In this document: positions 1-5,748 of the stretch, piece after piece
How the letters are laid out: each line of letters starts with the position of its first letter
How positions within the stretch are numbered: position 1 is the stretch's first letter
Position numbers and translations under genes: made by a program
Notes under the pieces: generated by a model
What the model was told of the DNA's origin: nothing
The model's database searches: none
What the model saw: only the letters and a program-made list of their open reading frames with translations
Assembly: GCA_017353855.1 (NCBI GenBank)
Contig: JAFMSA010000305.1
Coordinates: forward strand, 1 to 5,790
DNA length: 5,790 nt
Direction of reading: 5' to 3'
Origin: Alphaproteobacteria bacterium
GTDB taxonomy: Bacteria; Pseudomonadota; Alphaproteobacteria; ATCC43930; CGMCC-115725

Positions 1-639
1 GATGCCCTCCCGCAGACGCTCGCCGCGGCGGCCATCGGCGAGATGACTGTCGATCTCGGCGACGAGGGCCCCTGCTTCGCCGATGATCCGCTCCTCGATT
101 TCCTGCGGCAGGTCCTCGTCCGGGAAATCGATGGCCGCCTCGAGATGAGCAAGGGTCTTTAACAGGCGACCTCGCCATCCCCGGTAGAGCGCGCCGAGCT
201 CGCCCCCGAGCTGACGCAGCGCCTGGCGGTGCTGCGCTTGCGTCTCCGCGGCGGTGAGGTCGGCAATCGCCTCCGCCTCCAGCAGGTCGAGCTTACCGTT
301 GAGAAAGGCGCGCCGGGTGAACTCTCCGGGTTCGGCAAGGCGCAGCCCCAGCCCGCCCAGCGCGTGCATCGTGGCGGCGAGGCCGGCCCGGCTGCCGTGC
401 AGATGCAGTTCGGCGACGTCTTCGCCGGTGGCACTTTTCGGGCCGGGAAACCATAACACCAAGCCGTTGTCGAGGTGATCCCCGGTATTCGGATCAATCA
501 GGCGCCGCCGCTGCGCGACGCGCGGGGGAGGCAGGCTCCCCGCCAGCAGAAGGACCGCCCGCGCCGTATCGGGCCCCGAGACGCGCACTATCGCGATCGC
601 GGCACGGCCAGCGGCCGTCGCCGGCGCAAAAATCGTTTC
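1..639 (-). CDS. mnmE: tRNA uridine-5-carboxymethylaminomethyl modification GTPase MnmE (TrmE), N-terminal part, truncated by window edge
   Basis: MnmE works with MnmG to modify the wobble uridine (U34) of certain tRNAs in the cytoplasm, using GTP hydrolysis and a methylene-THF-derived carbon. About 213 codons are visible. The frame opens with ETIFAPATAAGRAAIAIVRV, matching the conserved MnmE N-terminus. It continues with GEDVAELHLHGS (folate-binding domain), then PGEFTRRAFLNGKLDLLEAE at the junction to the helical domain, and DFPDEDLP within it. It leaves the window at GERLREGI, just before the expected P-loop of the G domain, so the GTPase part is not visible. The start is unresolved: no ATG, GTG or TTG lies in frame between the ferredoxin stop and residue E (637-639). 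The nearest in-frame options are a GTG at 774, deep inside the ferredoxin gene, and a GTG at 586-588 that would remove about 17 conserved residues. The given end marks the first conserved residue, not a proven start. The identity is very secure. Confidence 0.93.
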
Positions 640-668
640 GCAAGCCGAGGCCGAGGCGGCGTGAGCGC

Positions 669-1013
669 CTATTTCTGGTCGGGCTGCAGCATCAGCCGCT
701 CGACCCGGCCGCCCTCGATCAGATGCTTCTGCAAGATCTCGTCGACGTCTTGCGTCGAATCGTAGTGATACCACACGCCCTCGGGATAGATGACCATATT
801 GGGGCCGAGTTCGCAGCGGTCGAGGCAGCCCGAGGCATTGACCCGTATATTCTCGATGCCGAGCGCTTTGGCTTTCTCGCGCATGTAGGCACGCAGCTTC
901 TCGCTGCCGCCGGCGCTGCAGCAGCCGCGCGGATGGCCGGCCGGCCTTACATTAGTGCAGCAGAATATATGGCGGCTGTAGAAGAGCGGCGGGTCGACCG
1001 GCGCACTAGCCAT
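669..1013 (-). CDS. Thioredoxin-like [2Fe-2S] ferredoxin
   Basis: This is a small (114 aa) soluble electron carrier of the thioredoxin-fold [2Fe-2S] family, related to the NuoE subunit of complex I and to Aquifex Fd4. The ligand pattern is clear: C19 in HIFCCTN, C32 in GHPRGCC, then C63 and C67 in SGCLDRC. The first pair has 12 residues between them and the last pair 3, as in the family. C18 and C31 are extra vicinal cysteines. Downstream, PNMVIYPEGVWYHY is typical of this fold. The start ATG is chosen because GGAGAG (1020-1025) lies 6 bases upstream; a longer reading from a GTG at 1064 has no such site. It ends with TAG 29 bases before the conserved MnmE frame on the same strand, so the two are probably co-transcribed. 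The redox partner is unknown. It could be named a (2Fe-2S) ferredoxin domain-containing protein; no specific pathway can be assigned. Confidence 0.93.
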   Translation of the reverse strand: MASAPVDPPLFYSRHIFCCTNVRPAGHPRGCCSAGGSEKLRAYMREKAKALGIENIRVNASGCLDRCELGPNMVIYPEGVWYHYDSTQDVDEILQKHLIEGGRVERLMLQPDQK

Positions 1014-1019
1014 GCAAAA

Positions 1020-1025
1020 CTCTCC
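1020..1025 (-). promoter_or_regulatory. Shine-Dalgarno site of the ferredoxin gene
   Basis: The minus strand reads GGAGAG followed by TTTTGC and ATG. This good match with 6-base spacing decides the start at 1013 over the upstream GTG at 1064. Confidence 0.75.
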
Positions 1026-1092
1026 ATTATTGTTGCGAGGGGCGGAGCGGATGATGCAGTCCACCGTTCTCTCGGTCTAAGATGCGGTGCCG

Positions 1093-1121
1093 AGCCTAAC
1101 CCGTCGAGCCGCCTGCGGCAA
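1093..1121 (-). promoter_or_regulatory. Candidate sigma-70-type promoter for ferredoxin-mnmE
   Basis: On the minus strand TTGCCG (1116-1121) and TAGGCT (1093-1098) are separated by 17 bases, giving a predicted transcript start near 1086 and a leader of roughly 73 bases. The -35 matches 4 of 6 consensus bases and the -10 only 3 of 6. Short matches like these arise easily by chance, so this is a candidate only. No convincing promoter pair was found for the divergent plus-strand gene, although TAAGAT at 1078-1083 could be a -10. Confidence 0.3.
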
Positions 1122-1130
1122 TGCTGCCGC
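1115..1130. repeat. Perfect 6-bp inverted repeat in the divergent intergenic region
   Basis: GCGGCA (1115-1120) and TGCCGC (1125-1130) are perfect inverted copies around ATGC. The dyad overlaps the candidate -35 of the ferredoxin promoter and lies 27 bases upstream of the DUF255 gene start. It could be an operator or a small hairpin in the plus-strand leader. In GC-rich DNA a 6-bp dyad may be chance. Confidence 0.4.
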
Positions 1131-1146
1131 CGCAACCCAGATCATC

Positions 1147-1151
1147 GGGAG
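1147..1151 (+). promoter_or_regulatory. Shine-Dalgarno site of the DUF255 gene
   Basis: GGGAG lies 5 bases before the ATG at 1157. It supports that start over an in-frame ATG at 1121, whose 12 extra residues do not look like the family N-terminus. Confidence 0.6.
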
Positions 1152-1156
1152 CCATC

Positions 1157-3181
1157 ATGGATCGCAACCGTCTCGGCGAGGAGACAAGCCCCTATCTCCT
1201 CCAGCACAAGGACAATCCCGTCCACTGGCAGCCGTGGAGCGAGCAGACGCTCGCCGCCGCCAAAGCCGCCGGCAAGCCCATCCTCCTCTCGGTCGGTTAT
1301 GCCGCGTGCCACTGGTGCCATGTCATGGCACATGAAAGCTTCGAAGACCCGCAGATCGCCGCGCGGATGAACGAGCTGTTCGTCAACATCAAAGTCGACC
1401 GGGAGGAGCGCCCCGACCTCGACGCGATCTACCAGCATGCTCTGGCGCTGCTGGGCGAACAGGGCGGCTGGCCGCTGACGATGTTCCTGACCCCCGACGG
1501 CGAGCCATTCTGGGGCGGGACCTACTTCCCGCCGCAGTCACGTTGGGGACGCCCCGGCTTCGCGCAGGTGCTCGAGGCAATAAGCAACGCCTATGCGCAG
1601 GAACGCGACAAGATTGCGAAAAATGTTGCAGCCCTTTGCGGAGCCCTGCAACGGCTGGGCCAGCCGCAGCGCGGCGACGCGATCGGTCGGGAGCAGCTCG
1701 ACCGGATCGCCGAGCGGCTGTTGCGCGAGGTCGACCAGCTCCACGGCGGGATCGGTACGGCTCCCAAATTTCCGCAGACCGGGATCCTCGAATTACTGTG
1801 GCGCGCGTGGAGGCGCACTCGCCAGCCGCCTTACCGCGATGCGGTCGTCAAGGCACTCGATGCGATGGGGCAGGGCGGCATCTACGACCATCTCGGCGGC
1901 GGGTTTGCGCGCTATTCCACCGATGCGCGCTGGCTGGTGCCGCATTTCGAGAAGATGCTGTACGACAATGCCGAGCTCGTTGAACTGATGACGCTCGTCT
2001 GGCAGGAGACCGGCAGCCCTCTTTACCGAGACCGGATCGCCGAAACCCTCGGTTGGGTGAGCCGCGAGATGGCGACGCCGCAGGGCGGCTTCGCGAGCAG
2101 CCTCGACGCCGACAGCGAGCACGAAGAGGGCAAGTTCTACGTCTGGTCCGAGGCCGAAATCGACGCCGTACTCGGCGAGCGCTCGGCGCTCTTCAAACGT
2201 TTCTACGACGTGAGCGCGCAGGGCAATTGGGAAGAAAAGAACATTCTCAACCGGTCGAGCATGCCCGAGCGTGCCGATGACGCGACCGAGCGCGAGCTCG
2301 CCGCCTGCCGCGTATTGCTGTTCCGGGCGCGCGAGCGCCGCGTGCGACCGGGATGGGACGACAAGGTGCTTGCCGACTGGAACGGTCTCATGATCGCCGC
2401 GGCCGCGAATGCCGGGAGCGTATTCGAGCAACCGCCGTGGATCGAGAGCGCGCAGCGCGCGTTCGACTTTGTCTGCGCCCACATGACGACGCCCGACGGC
2501 CGCCTACTGCACAGCTGGCGTGCCGGCCGTGCCCGGCACCCGGCGAGTGTGGACGACTATGCCAATCTCTGCCGCGCCGCTCTCAGCCTGCACGAAGCCG
2601 TCGGAGGGGAGACTTTCCTGGCGCAAGCCCGCAGCTGGGTAGCGGTCCTTGACCGCCATTATTGGGACGCGGCGGGCGGCGGCTATTTTTTCGCTGCGAA
2701 CGACACCGGGCGACTTATCGCGCGGGCCAAGACCGCCGCCGATTCTCCGGTTCCGGCCGGCAACGGCACGTTGGTGGGGGTACTGGCCCGTCTGGCGATC
2801 CTGACCGGCGAGGAAGCCTACCGCCGGCGCGCCGAGGCGATTGTCGAGACTTTCTCCGGTGAGGTTGCGCGCAACTTCTTTCCCCTCGCGAGTTTGCTCA
2901 ACAATACTGAACTGTTAGAAAATCCGCTGCAGATTGTCATTGTCGGCGCGACAGACGACCCGCTCTTCCGGTCGCTGCGCCGCACCGTCTACAAGGCCTC
3001 GCTGCCGAACCGGACGGTCGTTTCGCTGGCCCCCGGTGACCGGCTTCCTGCCGGTCATCCCGCATCCGGGAAGGGTCTGTTCGAGGGGAAGCCCGCAGCC
3101 TATGTGTGCGAAGGCCCGGTCTGCTCGCTACCGGTCACCGACCCCGAGACACTGCTCGAAACTCTGGCCCGAGTGCGCTAG
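1157..3181 (+). CDS. DUF255 / YyaL-type thioredoxin-domain protein (SPATA20-like)
   Basis: The protein has 674 aa, the usual full length for this family (Bacillus YyaL, animal SPATA20). An N-terminal thioredoxin-fold domain (about 1-170) begins with the family signature SPYLLQHKDNPVHW and carries a CxxC motif, CHWC at 51-54, followed by HVMAHESFED. KVDREERPDLD and GGWPLTMFLTPDGEPFWGGT follow. The rest resembles an (alpha/alpha)6-barrel, glycosidase-like domain: APKFPQ, YDHLGGGFARYSTD (about 241-254), PHFEKMLYDNAE (about 261-272), DADSEHEEGKFYVW (about 317-330) and DDKVLADWNGLMIAA (about 400-414). Near the C-terminus, YVCEGPVCSLPVT supplies the conserved late cysteine pair. No signal peptide is evident, so it is probably cytoplasmic. 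The biochemical function of the family is not established; a redox or carbohydrate-related activity is only inferred from the folds. The residues before CHWC are AA, where I recall ST being common. It is followed after 33 bases by a quinone oxidoreductase gene on the same strand, probably in one operon. Confidence 0.93.
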   Translation: MDRNRLGEETSPYLLQHKDNPVHWQPWSEQTLAAAKAAGKPILLSVGYAACHWCHVMAHESFEDPQIAARMNELFVNIKVDREERPDLDAIYQHALALLGEQGGWPLTMFLTPDGEPFWGGTYFPPQSRWGRPGFAQVLEAISNAYAQERDKIAKNVAALCGALQRLGQPQRGDAIGREQLDRIAERLLREVDQLHGGIGTAPKFPQTGILELLWRAWRRTRQPPYRDAVVKALDAMGQGGIYDHLGGGFARYSTDARWLVPHFEKMLYDNAELVELMTLVWQETGSPLYRDRIAETLGWVSREMATPQGGFASSLDADSEHEEGKFYVWSEAEIDAVLGERSALFKRFYDVSAQGNWEEKNILNRSSMPERADDATERELAACRVLLFRARERRVRPGWDDKVLADWNGLMIAAAANAGSVFEQPPWIESAQRAFDFVCAHMTTPDGRLLHSWRAGRARHPASVDDYANLCRAALSLHEAVGGETFLAQARSWVAVLDRHYWDAAGGGYFFAANDTGRLIARAKTAADSPVPAGNGTLVGVLARLAILTGEEAYRRRAEAIVETFSGEVARNFFPLASLLNNTELLENPLQIVIVGATDDPLFRSLRRTVYKASLPNRTVVSLAPGDRLPAGHPASGKGLFEGKPAAYVCEGPVCSLPVTDPETLLETLARVR

Positions 3182-3203
3182 CGTCGCGTCCTTTCCCTAA
3201 ACC

Positions 3204-3209
3204 AGGAGG
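3204..3209 (+). promoter_or_regulatory. Strong Shine-Dalgarno site of the quinone oxidoreductase gene
   Basis: AGGAGG, part of AGGAGGAGG at 3204-3212, lies 5 bases before the ATG at 3215. It is the strongest ribosome binding site in the window, and suggests efficient independent initiation even if the gene is co-transcribed with the DUF255 gene. Confidence 0.85.
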
Positions 3210-3214
3210 AGGCC

Positions 3215-4189
3215 ATGGCGCACGCAATTCGTTTCGAGAAACCCGGCGGACCCGATGTCCTGTCGTGGCGGCAGGTCGATGTCGGCAGGCCCGGCGAGGG
3301 TCAGGTCCGTCTGCGTCAGACTGCGGTGGGGCTCAATTACATCGACACTTATCATCGCAGCGGCTTGTATCAGCTGCCGATGCCGAGCGGGCTTGGTTCG
3401 GAGGGTGCCGGTGTTGTCGAAGAAGTCGGGCCCGGTGTGCGCGGTCTGAAGGCCGGCGACCGCGTCGCTTATGCCGGCGGCCCGATCGGTGCCTATGCCG
3501 AAGAGCGGGTGATGCCGGCTGACCGCCTCGTTCCGGTGCCCGACGGGATTACCGACCGGCAGGCCGCGGCGATGATGCTGAAGGGAATGACCGCCTGGTA
3601 TCTCGTGCGCCGCACCCACCCGGTTAGGCGAGGCGAAACAATTCTCATCCATGCGGCTGCCGGTGGCGTGGGGCTGATCGTTTCTCAGTGGGCCAAGCAT
3701 CTCGGGGCGAGCGTGATCGGCACGGTCGGCGACGAAGAAAAGGCGGCCCTTGCCAAGAAAAACGGCTGTGACCATCCCATTCTTTACAAGCATGAGGATT
3801 TCGTGGCTAGGGTCGGCGAGCTCAGCCACGGCAAGAAACTGCCGGTCGTTTATGACTCGGTCGGCAAGGATACATTCTACAAGTCGCTCGATTGCCTCGC
3901 TCCCCTCGGATTGATGGTGTCGTTCGGCCAGTCTTCGGGAGCGATCGGACCCGTCGATATCGGCATCCTCGCTGCCAAGGGCTCATTATTCCTGACCCGG
4001 CCGACGCTGAACAGCTACACCGCGAGCCGGGAGGATCTACTGGCTGCCGCCCGCGAACTGTTCGACGTCGTCATGAGCGGGGCAGTCAACATCGCGGTCA
4101 ATCAGACCTACCCGCTGCGCGAGGCCGCGCGCGCCCATCGCGATCTCGAGGGCCGCAAGACGACCGGATCGACAGTCCTTACCGTTTAG
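3215..4189 (+). CDS. qor: NADPH:quinone oxidoreductase, QorA / zeta-crystallin type
   Basis: This 324-aa member of the medium-chain dehydrogenase/reductase superfamily is close in length to E. coli Qor (327 aa). The family reduces quinones with NADPH in the cytosol and lacks catalytic zinc. An N-terminal GroES-like domain (about 1-120) contains GLNYIDTYHRSGLY (39-52), GLGSEGAGVVEEVG and the GDRVAY strand. The nucleotide-binding Rossmann domain has HAAAGGVGLI (146-155), where AAAGGVG is the pyrophosphate-binding loop, then QWAKHLGASVIGTVG. Other Qor-like blocks are VYDSVGKDTFYKSLDCL, GLMVSFGQSSGAI and KGSLFLTRPTL. These match my memory of E. coli Qor block for block. The start is fixed by the Shine-Dalgarno site 5 bases upstream. 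The gene lies 33 bases after the DUF255 gene and converges with rho. The actual substrate (quinone, enone or aldehyde) cannot be read from the sequence. Confidence 0.95.
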   Translation: MAHAIRFEKPGGPDVLSWRQVDVGRPGEGQVRLRQTAVGLNYIDTYHRSGLYQLPMPSGLGSEGAGVVEEVGPGVRGLKAGDRVAYAGGPIGAYAEERVMPADRLVPVPDGITDRQAAAMMLKGMTAWYLVRRTHPVRRGETILIHAAAGGVGLIVSQWAKHLGASVIGTVGDEEKAALAKKNGCDHPILYKHEDFVARVGELSHGKKLPVVYDSVGKDTFYKSLDCLAPLGLMVSFGQSSGAIGPVDIGILAAKGSLFLTRPTLNSYTASREDLLAAARELFDVVMSGAVNIAVNQTYPLREAARAHRDLEGRKTTGSTVLTV

Positions 4190-4201
4190 CTTTAGCCGCG
4201 G

Positions 4202-4236
4202 TCGCCCGCTCCCGTCTCCGCCACCGCTCTGCCCGC
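4202..4236 (+). promoter_or_regulatory. Candidate Rho-utilisation (rut) stretch after qor
   Basis: By hand count, these 35 bases contain 21 C, 7 G, 6 T and 1 A, with many YC dinucleotides. C-rich, G-poor RNA just beyond a stop codon is the usual character of Rho loading sites. It begins 13 bases after the qor stop codon. This is inference from composition; rut sites have no strict consensus, and the 3' half can also fold into the neighbouring stem. Confidence 0.35.
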
Positions 4237-4258
4237 AGGCAGCGGCTGGCGTGGCGGA
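4217..4258 (+). terminator. GC-rich stem-loop downstream of qor, possible transcript-end hairpin
   Basis: TCCGCCAC (4217-4224) pairs perfectly with GTGGCGGA (4251-4258). An inner hairpin CTGCC (4229-4233) / GGCAG (4238-4242) with a CGCA loop sits inside it. No T-run follows, so it is not a classical intrinsic terminator; it may protect the 3' end or block polymerase. An alternative fold pairs GTGGC (4251-4255) with GCCAC (4263-4267). Confidence 0.4.
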
Positions 4259-4290
4259 CGAGGCCACCGCCCGGACTCACCTTATTGCGG

Positions 4291-4306
4291 CAGGGGCGCC
4301 CTGTTT
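4291..4306 (+). terminator. Weak hairpin with short T-run
   Basis: CAGGG (4291-4295) and CCCTG (4299-4303) flank GCG, followed by only TTT. A 5-bp stem and three Ts are marginal for intrinsic termination of qor. Confidence 0.25.
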
Positions 4307-4387
4307 GCGATCAGCAAGCGCTCCGCCCCAACCGGCCAGGTCGGGCGAGCACCGCCGAGACTGTTGTTAGCGGCGTGAATCTACCGT

Positions 4388-4429
4388 AATATATCGCAAT
4401 ATATGGTTTGTGATAAACAGCGATATCGC
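4388..4429. repeat. AT-rich patch with phased direct repeats and a dyad next to the rho 3' end
   Basis: AATATAT occurs at 4388-4394 and 4398-4404, exactly 10 bases apart. ATATCGC occurs at 4391-4397 and 4423-4429, and its inverse GCGATAT at 4420-4426. The inverted copies enclose a small GTTT (4406-4409) / AAAC (4415-4418) hairpin. The composition stands out against the GC-rich surroundings. On the minus strand this is the 3' untranslated region of rho, starting about 7 bases after the stop codon. Confidence 0.5.
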
Positions 4430-4435
4430 GGCAGG

Positions 4436-5692
4436 TCAGGTGTTCATAGCGTCGAAGAACTCGGCGTTGCTCTTTGATTCTTTAAGCTTATTGATCAGAA
4501 ACTCCAGACCGTCGACGGTACCCATGGGGGTGAGCACGCGGCGAAGCACCCACATCTTTGACAAGACGCCGCGATCGACCAGTAATTCTTCCTTGCGTGT
4601 CCCGGATTTGGTGATGTCGATCGAAGGGAAGGTGCGTTTGTCGGCGACTTTGCGATCGAGAATGATCTCGGAATTGCCGGTACCTTTAAACTCTTCGAAT
4701 ATCACTTCGTCCATTCGCGATCCGGTGTCGATGAGCGCGGTGGCGATGATGGTGAGTGAGCCACCCTCCTCGATGTTGCGCGCCGCGCCGAAGAAGCGCT
4801 TGGGACGCTGCAGCGCGTTCGCGTCGACGCCGCCCGTTAACACCTTGCCGGAGGACGGAACGACGGTGTTATAGGCTCGGGCGAGGCGCGTGATCGAATC
4901 GAGCAGGATCACGACATCCCGCTTGTGCTCGACAAGCCGCTTGGCTTTCTCGATCACCATCTCGGCAATTTGTACGTGCCGTTGGGCGGGCTCATCGAAG
5001 GTCGAACTGATCACTTCTCCGCGCACCGAGCGGGCCATGTCGGTCACCTCTTCGGGCCGCTCGTCGATCAGCAGCACGATCAGGTAGACCTCCGGGTGGT
5101 TGGCCATGATTGCATGAGCGATGTTCTGCAGCATTACCGTCTTGCCGGCCCGCGGCGGCGAGACGATCAGCGCGCGCTGACCTTTCCCGAGCGGCGTGAT
5201 GAGATCGATAACCCTGGTCGTCAGATCCTTGCGCGTCGGGTCGTCGAATTCGAGGATCAGCTTTTCCTCGGGATAAAGCGGCGTCAGATTGTCGAAGTTG
5301 ATCCGCTGGCGCAGGCGGTCCGGCTCATCGAAATTGATCCCGCTGACCTTGAGAAGGGCGAAGTAGCGTTCACCGTCGCGCGGCGATCGGATCTGACCTT
5401 CGACCGTATCCCCGGTTCGCAGGCCAAAACGTCGAACCTGGCTTGGACTGACGTAGATGTCGTCCGGGCCGGGCAAGTAGTTGGCTTCCGGCGAGCGTAG
5501 GAACCCAAATCCGTCGGACAGCACCTCGAGCACGCCGTCGCCCGAGATCGGCACGTCGTTTTCGGCAAGTTGCTTGAGAATGGCAAACAGCATGTCCTGT
5601 TTGCGCAACGAGGACGCGTTCTCGATTTCGAGCTCCTCTGCGAATGCGAGAAGCTCTGCGGGGGTCTTGCGTTTCAGTTCCTGTAGATTCAT
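4436..5692 (-). CDS. rho: Transcription termination factor Rho
   Basis: Rho is a hexameric RNA-dependent ATPase/helicase that loads on C-rich nascent RNA and terminates transcription. This copy has 418 aa against 419 in E. coli and is nearly collinear with it. The N-terminal helical domain starts MNLQELKRKTPAELL. The cold-shock-like primary RNA site has DGFGFLR with F62, F64 and R66. The ATPase core carries Walker A SPPRAGKT (178-185; K184, T185), catalytic E211, Walker B VILLD ending at D265, the Q-loop VPSSGKVLTGGVDANA, the R-loop EFKGTGN with K336, and arginines R353 and R366 for subunit contacts. All expected key residues are present, so it should be active. Position 181 is R where E. coli has K, which I recall as common in alphaproteobacteria. 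The ATG at 5690-5692 fits the family N-terminus but lacks a Shine-Dalgarno site. The gene converges with qor and points towards the ferredoxin-mnmE pair. Confidence 0.98.
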   Translation of the reverse strand: MNLQELKRKTPAELLAFAEELEIENASSLRKQDMLFAILKQLAENDVPISGDGVLEVLSDGFGFLRSPEANYLPGPDDIYVSPSQVRRFGLRTGDTVEGQIRSPRDGERYFALLKVSGINFDEPDRLRQRINFDNLTPLYPEEKLILEFDDPTRKDLTTRVIDLITPLGKGQRALIVSPPRAGKTVMLQNIAHAIMANHPEVYLIVLLIDERPEEVTDMARSVRGEVISSTFDEPAQRHVQIAEMVIEKAKRLVEHKRDVVILLDSITRLARAYNTVVPSSGKVLTGGVDANALQRPKRFFGAARNIEEGGSLTIIATALIDTGSRMDEVIFEEFKGTGNSEIILDRKVADKRTFPSIDITKSGTRKEELLVDRGVLSKMWVLRRVLTPMGTVDGLEFLINKLKESKSNAEFFDAMNT

Positions 5693-5748
5693 GGGCGTTC
5701 ACGTCGAGGTGAGGACGGGGATCGCCTGTCGAGGAGGGCTCCTGCGGG
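5693..5748 (-). promoter_or_regulatory. C-rich rho leader, possible autoregulatory site
   Basis: Read in the rho direction, the 56 bases before the ATG contain 27 C against 13 G, including CCCCGTCCTCACCTC. No purine-rich ribosome binding site is present near the start. In E. coli, rho is autoregulated by Rho-dependent attenuation in its leader; a similar role here is inferred from composition only. A small AGGA/TCCT stem with a GCCC loop is visible. No promoter could be placed with confidence before the window ends. Confidence 0.35.

Larger units (their letters stand above)
4190..4435. other. Convergent intergenic region between qor and rho
   Basis: This 246-base region separates the 3' ends of two convergent genes. 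I see no open reading frame with family resemblance and no tRNA-like cloverleaf. It contains a C-rich stretch just after the qor stop, two GC-rich stem-loops without a good T-tract, and an AT-rich patch with short direct and inverted repeats near the end of rho. It most likely holds the termination signals of both genes. Confidence 0.6.

Noticed and set aside
637..774. mnmE starting at the in-frame GTG at 772-774
   Set aside because: It would add 45 Arg/Ala-rich residues unlike any MnmE N-terminus I know and overlap the ferredoxin gene by over 100 bases. It remains formally possible.
1121..1156. DUF255 gene starting at the ATG at 1121
   Set aside because: The 12 extra residues are not family-like, the ATG sits in the loop of the 1115-1130 dyad, and the ATG at 1157 has a better placed ribosome binding site.
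723..1370. Plus-strand open frame of 215 codons across the ferredoxin gene and the start of the DUF255 gene
   Set aside because: It lies antisense to the ferredoxin and out of frame with DUF255, is rich in Arg, Ala and Ser, and has no recognisable family. It is a GC-rich shadow frame.
1793..2482. Minus-strand open frame of 229 codons inside the DUF255 gene
   Set aside because: It is antisense to a strongly conserved coding region and has no motif or ribosome binding site of its own.
3197..3829. Minus-strand open frame of 210 codons inside qor
   Set aside because: It mirrors the Qor coding sequence; the Qor frame has clear family motifs and this one has none.
4410..4874. Plus-strand open frame of 154 codons over the 3' half of rho
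   Set aside because: It is Ser/Arg-rich and antisense to the conserved Rho ATPase domain, so it is a shadow.
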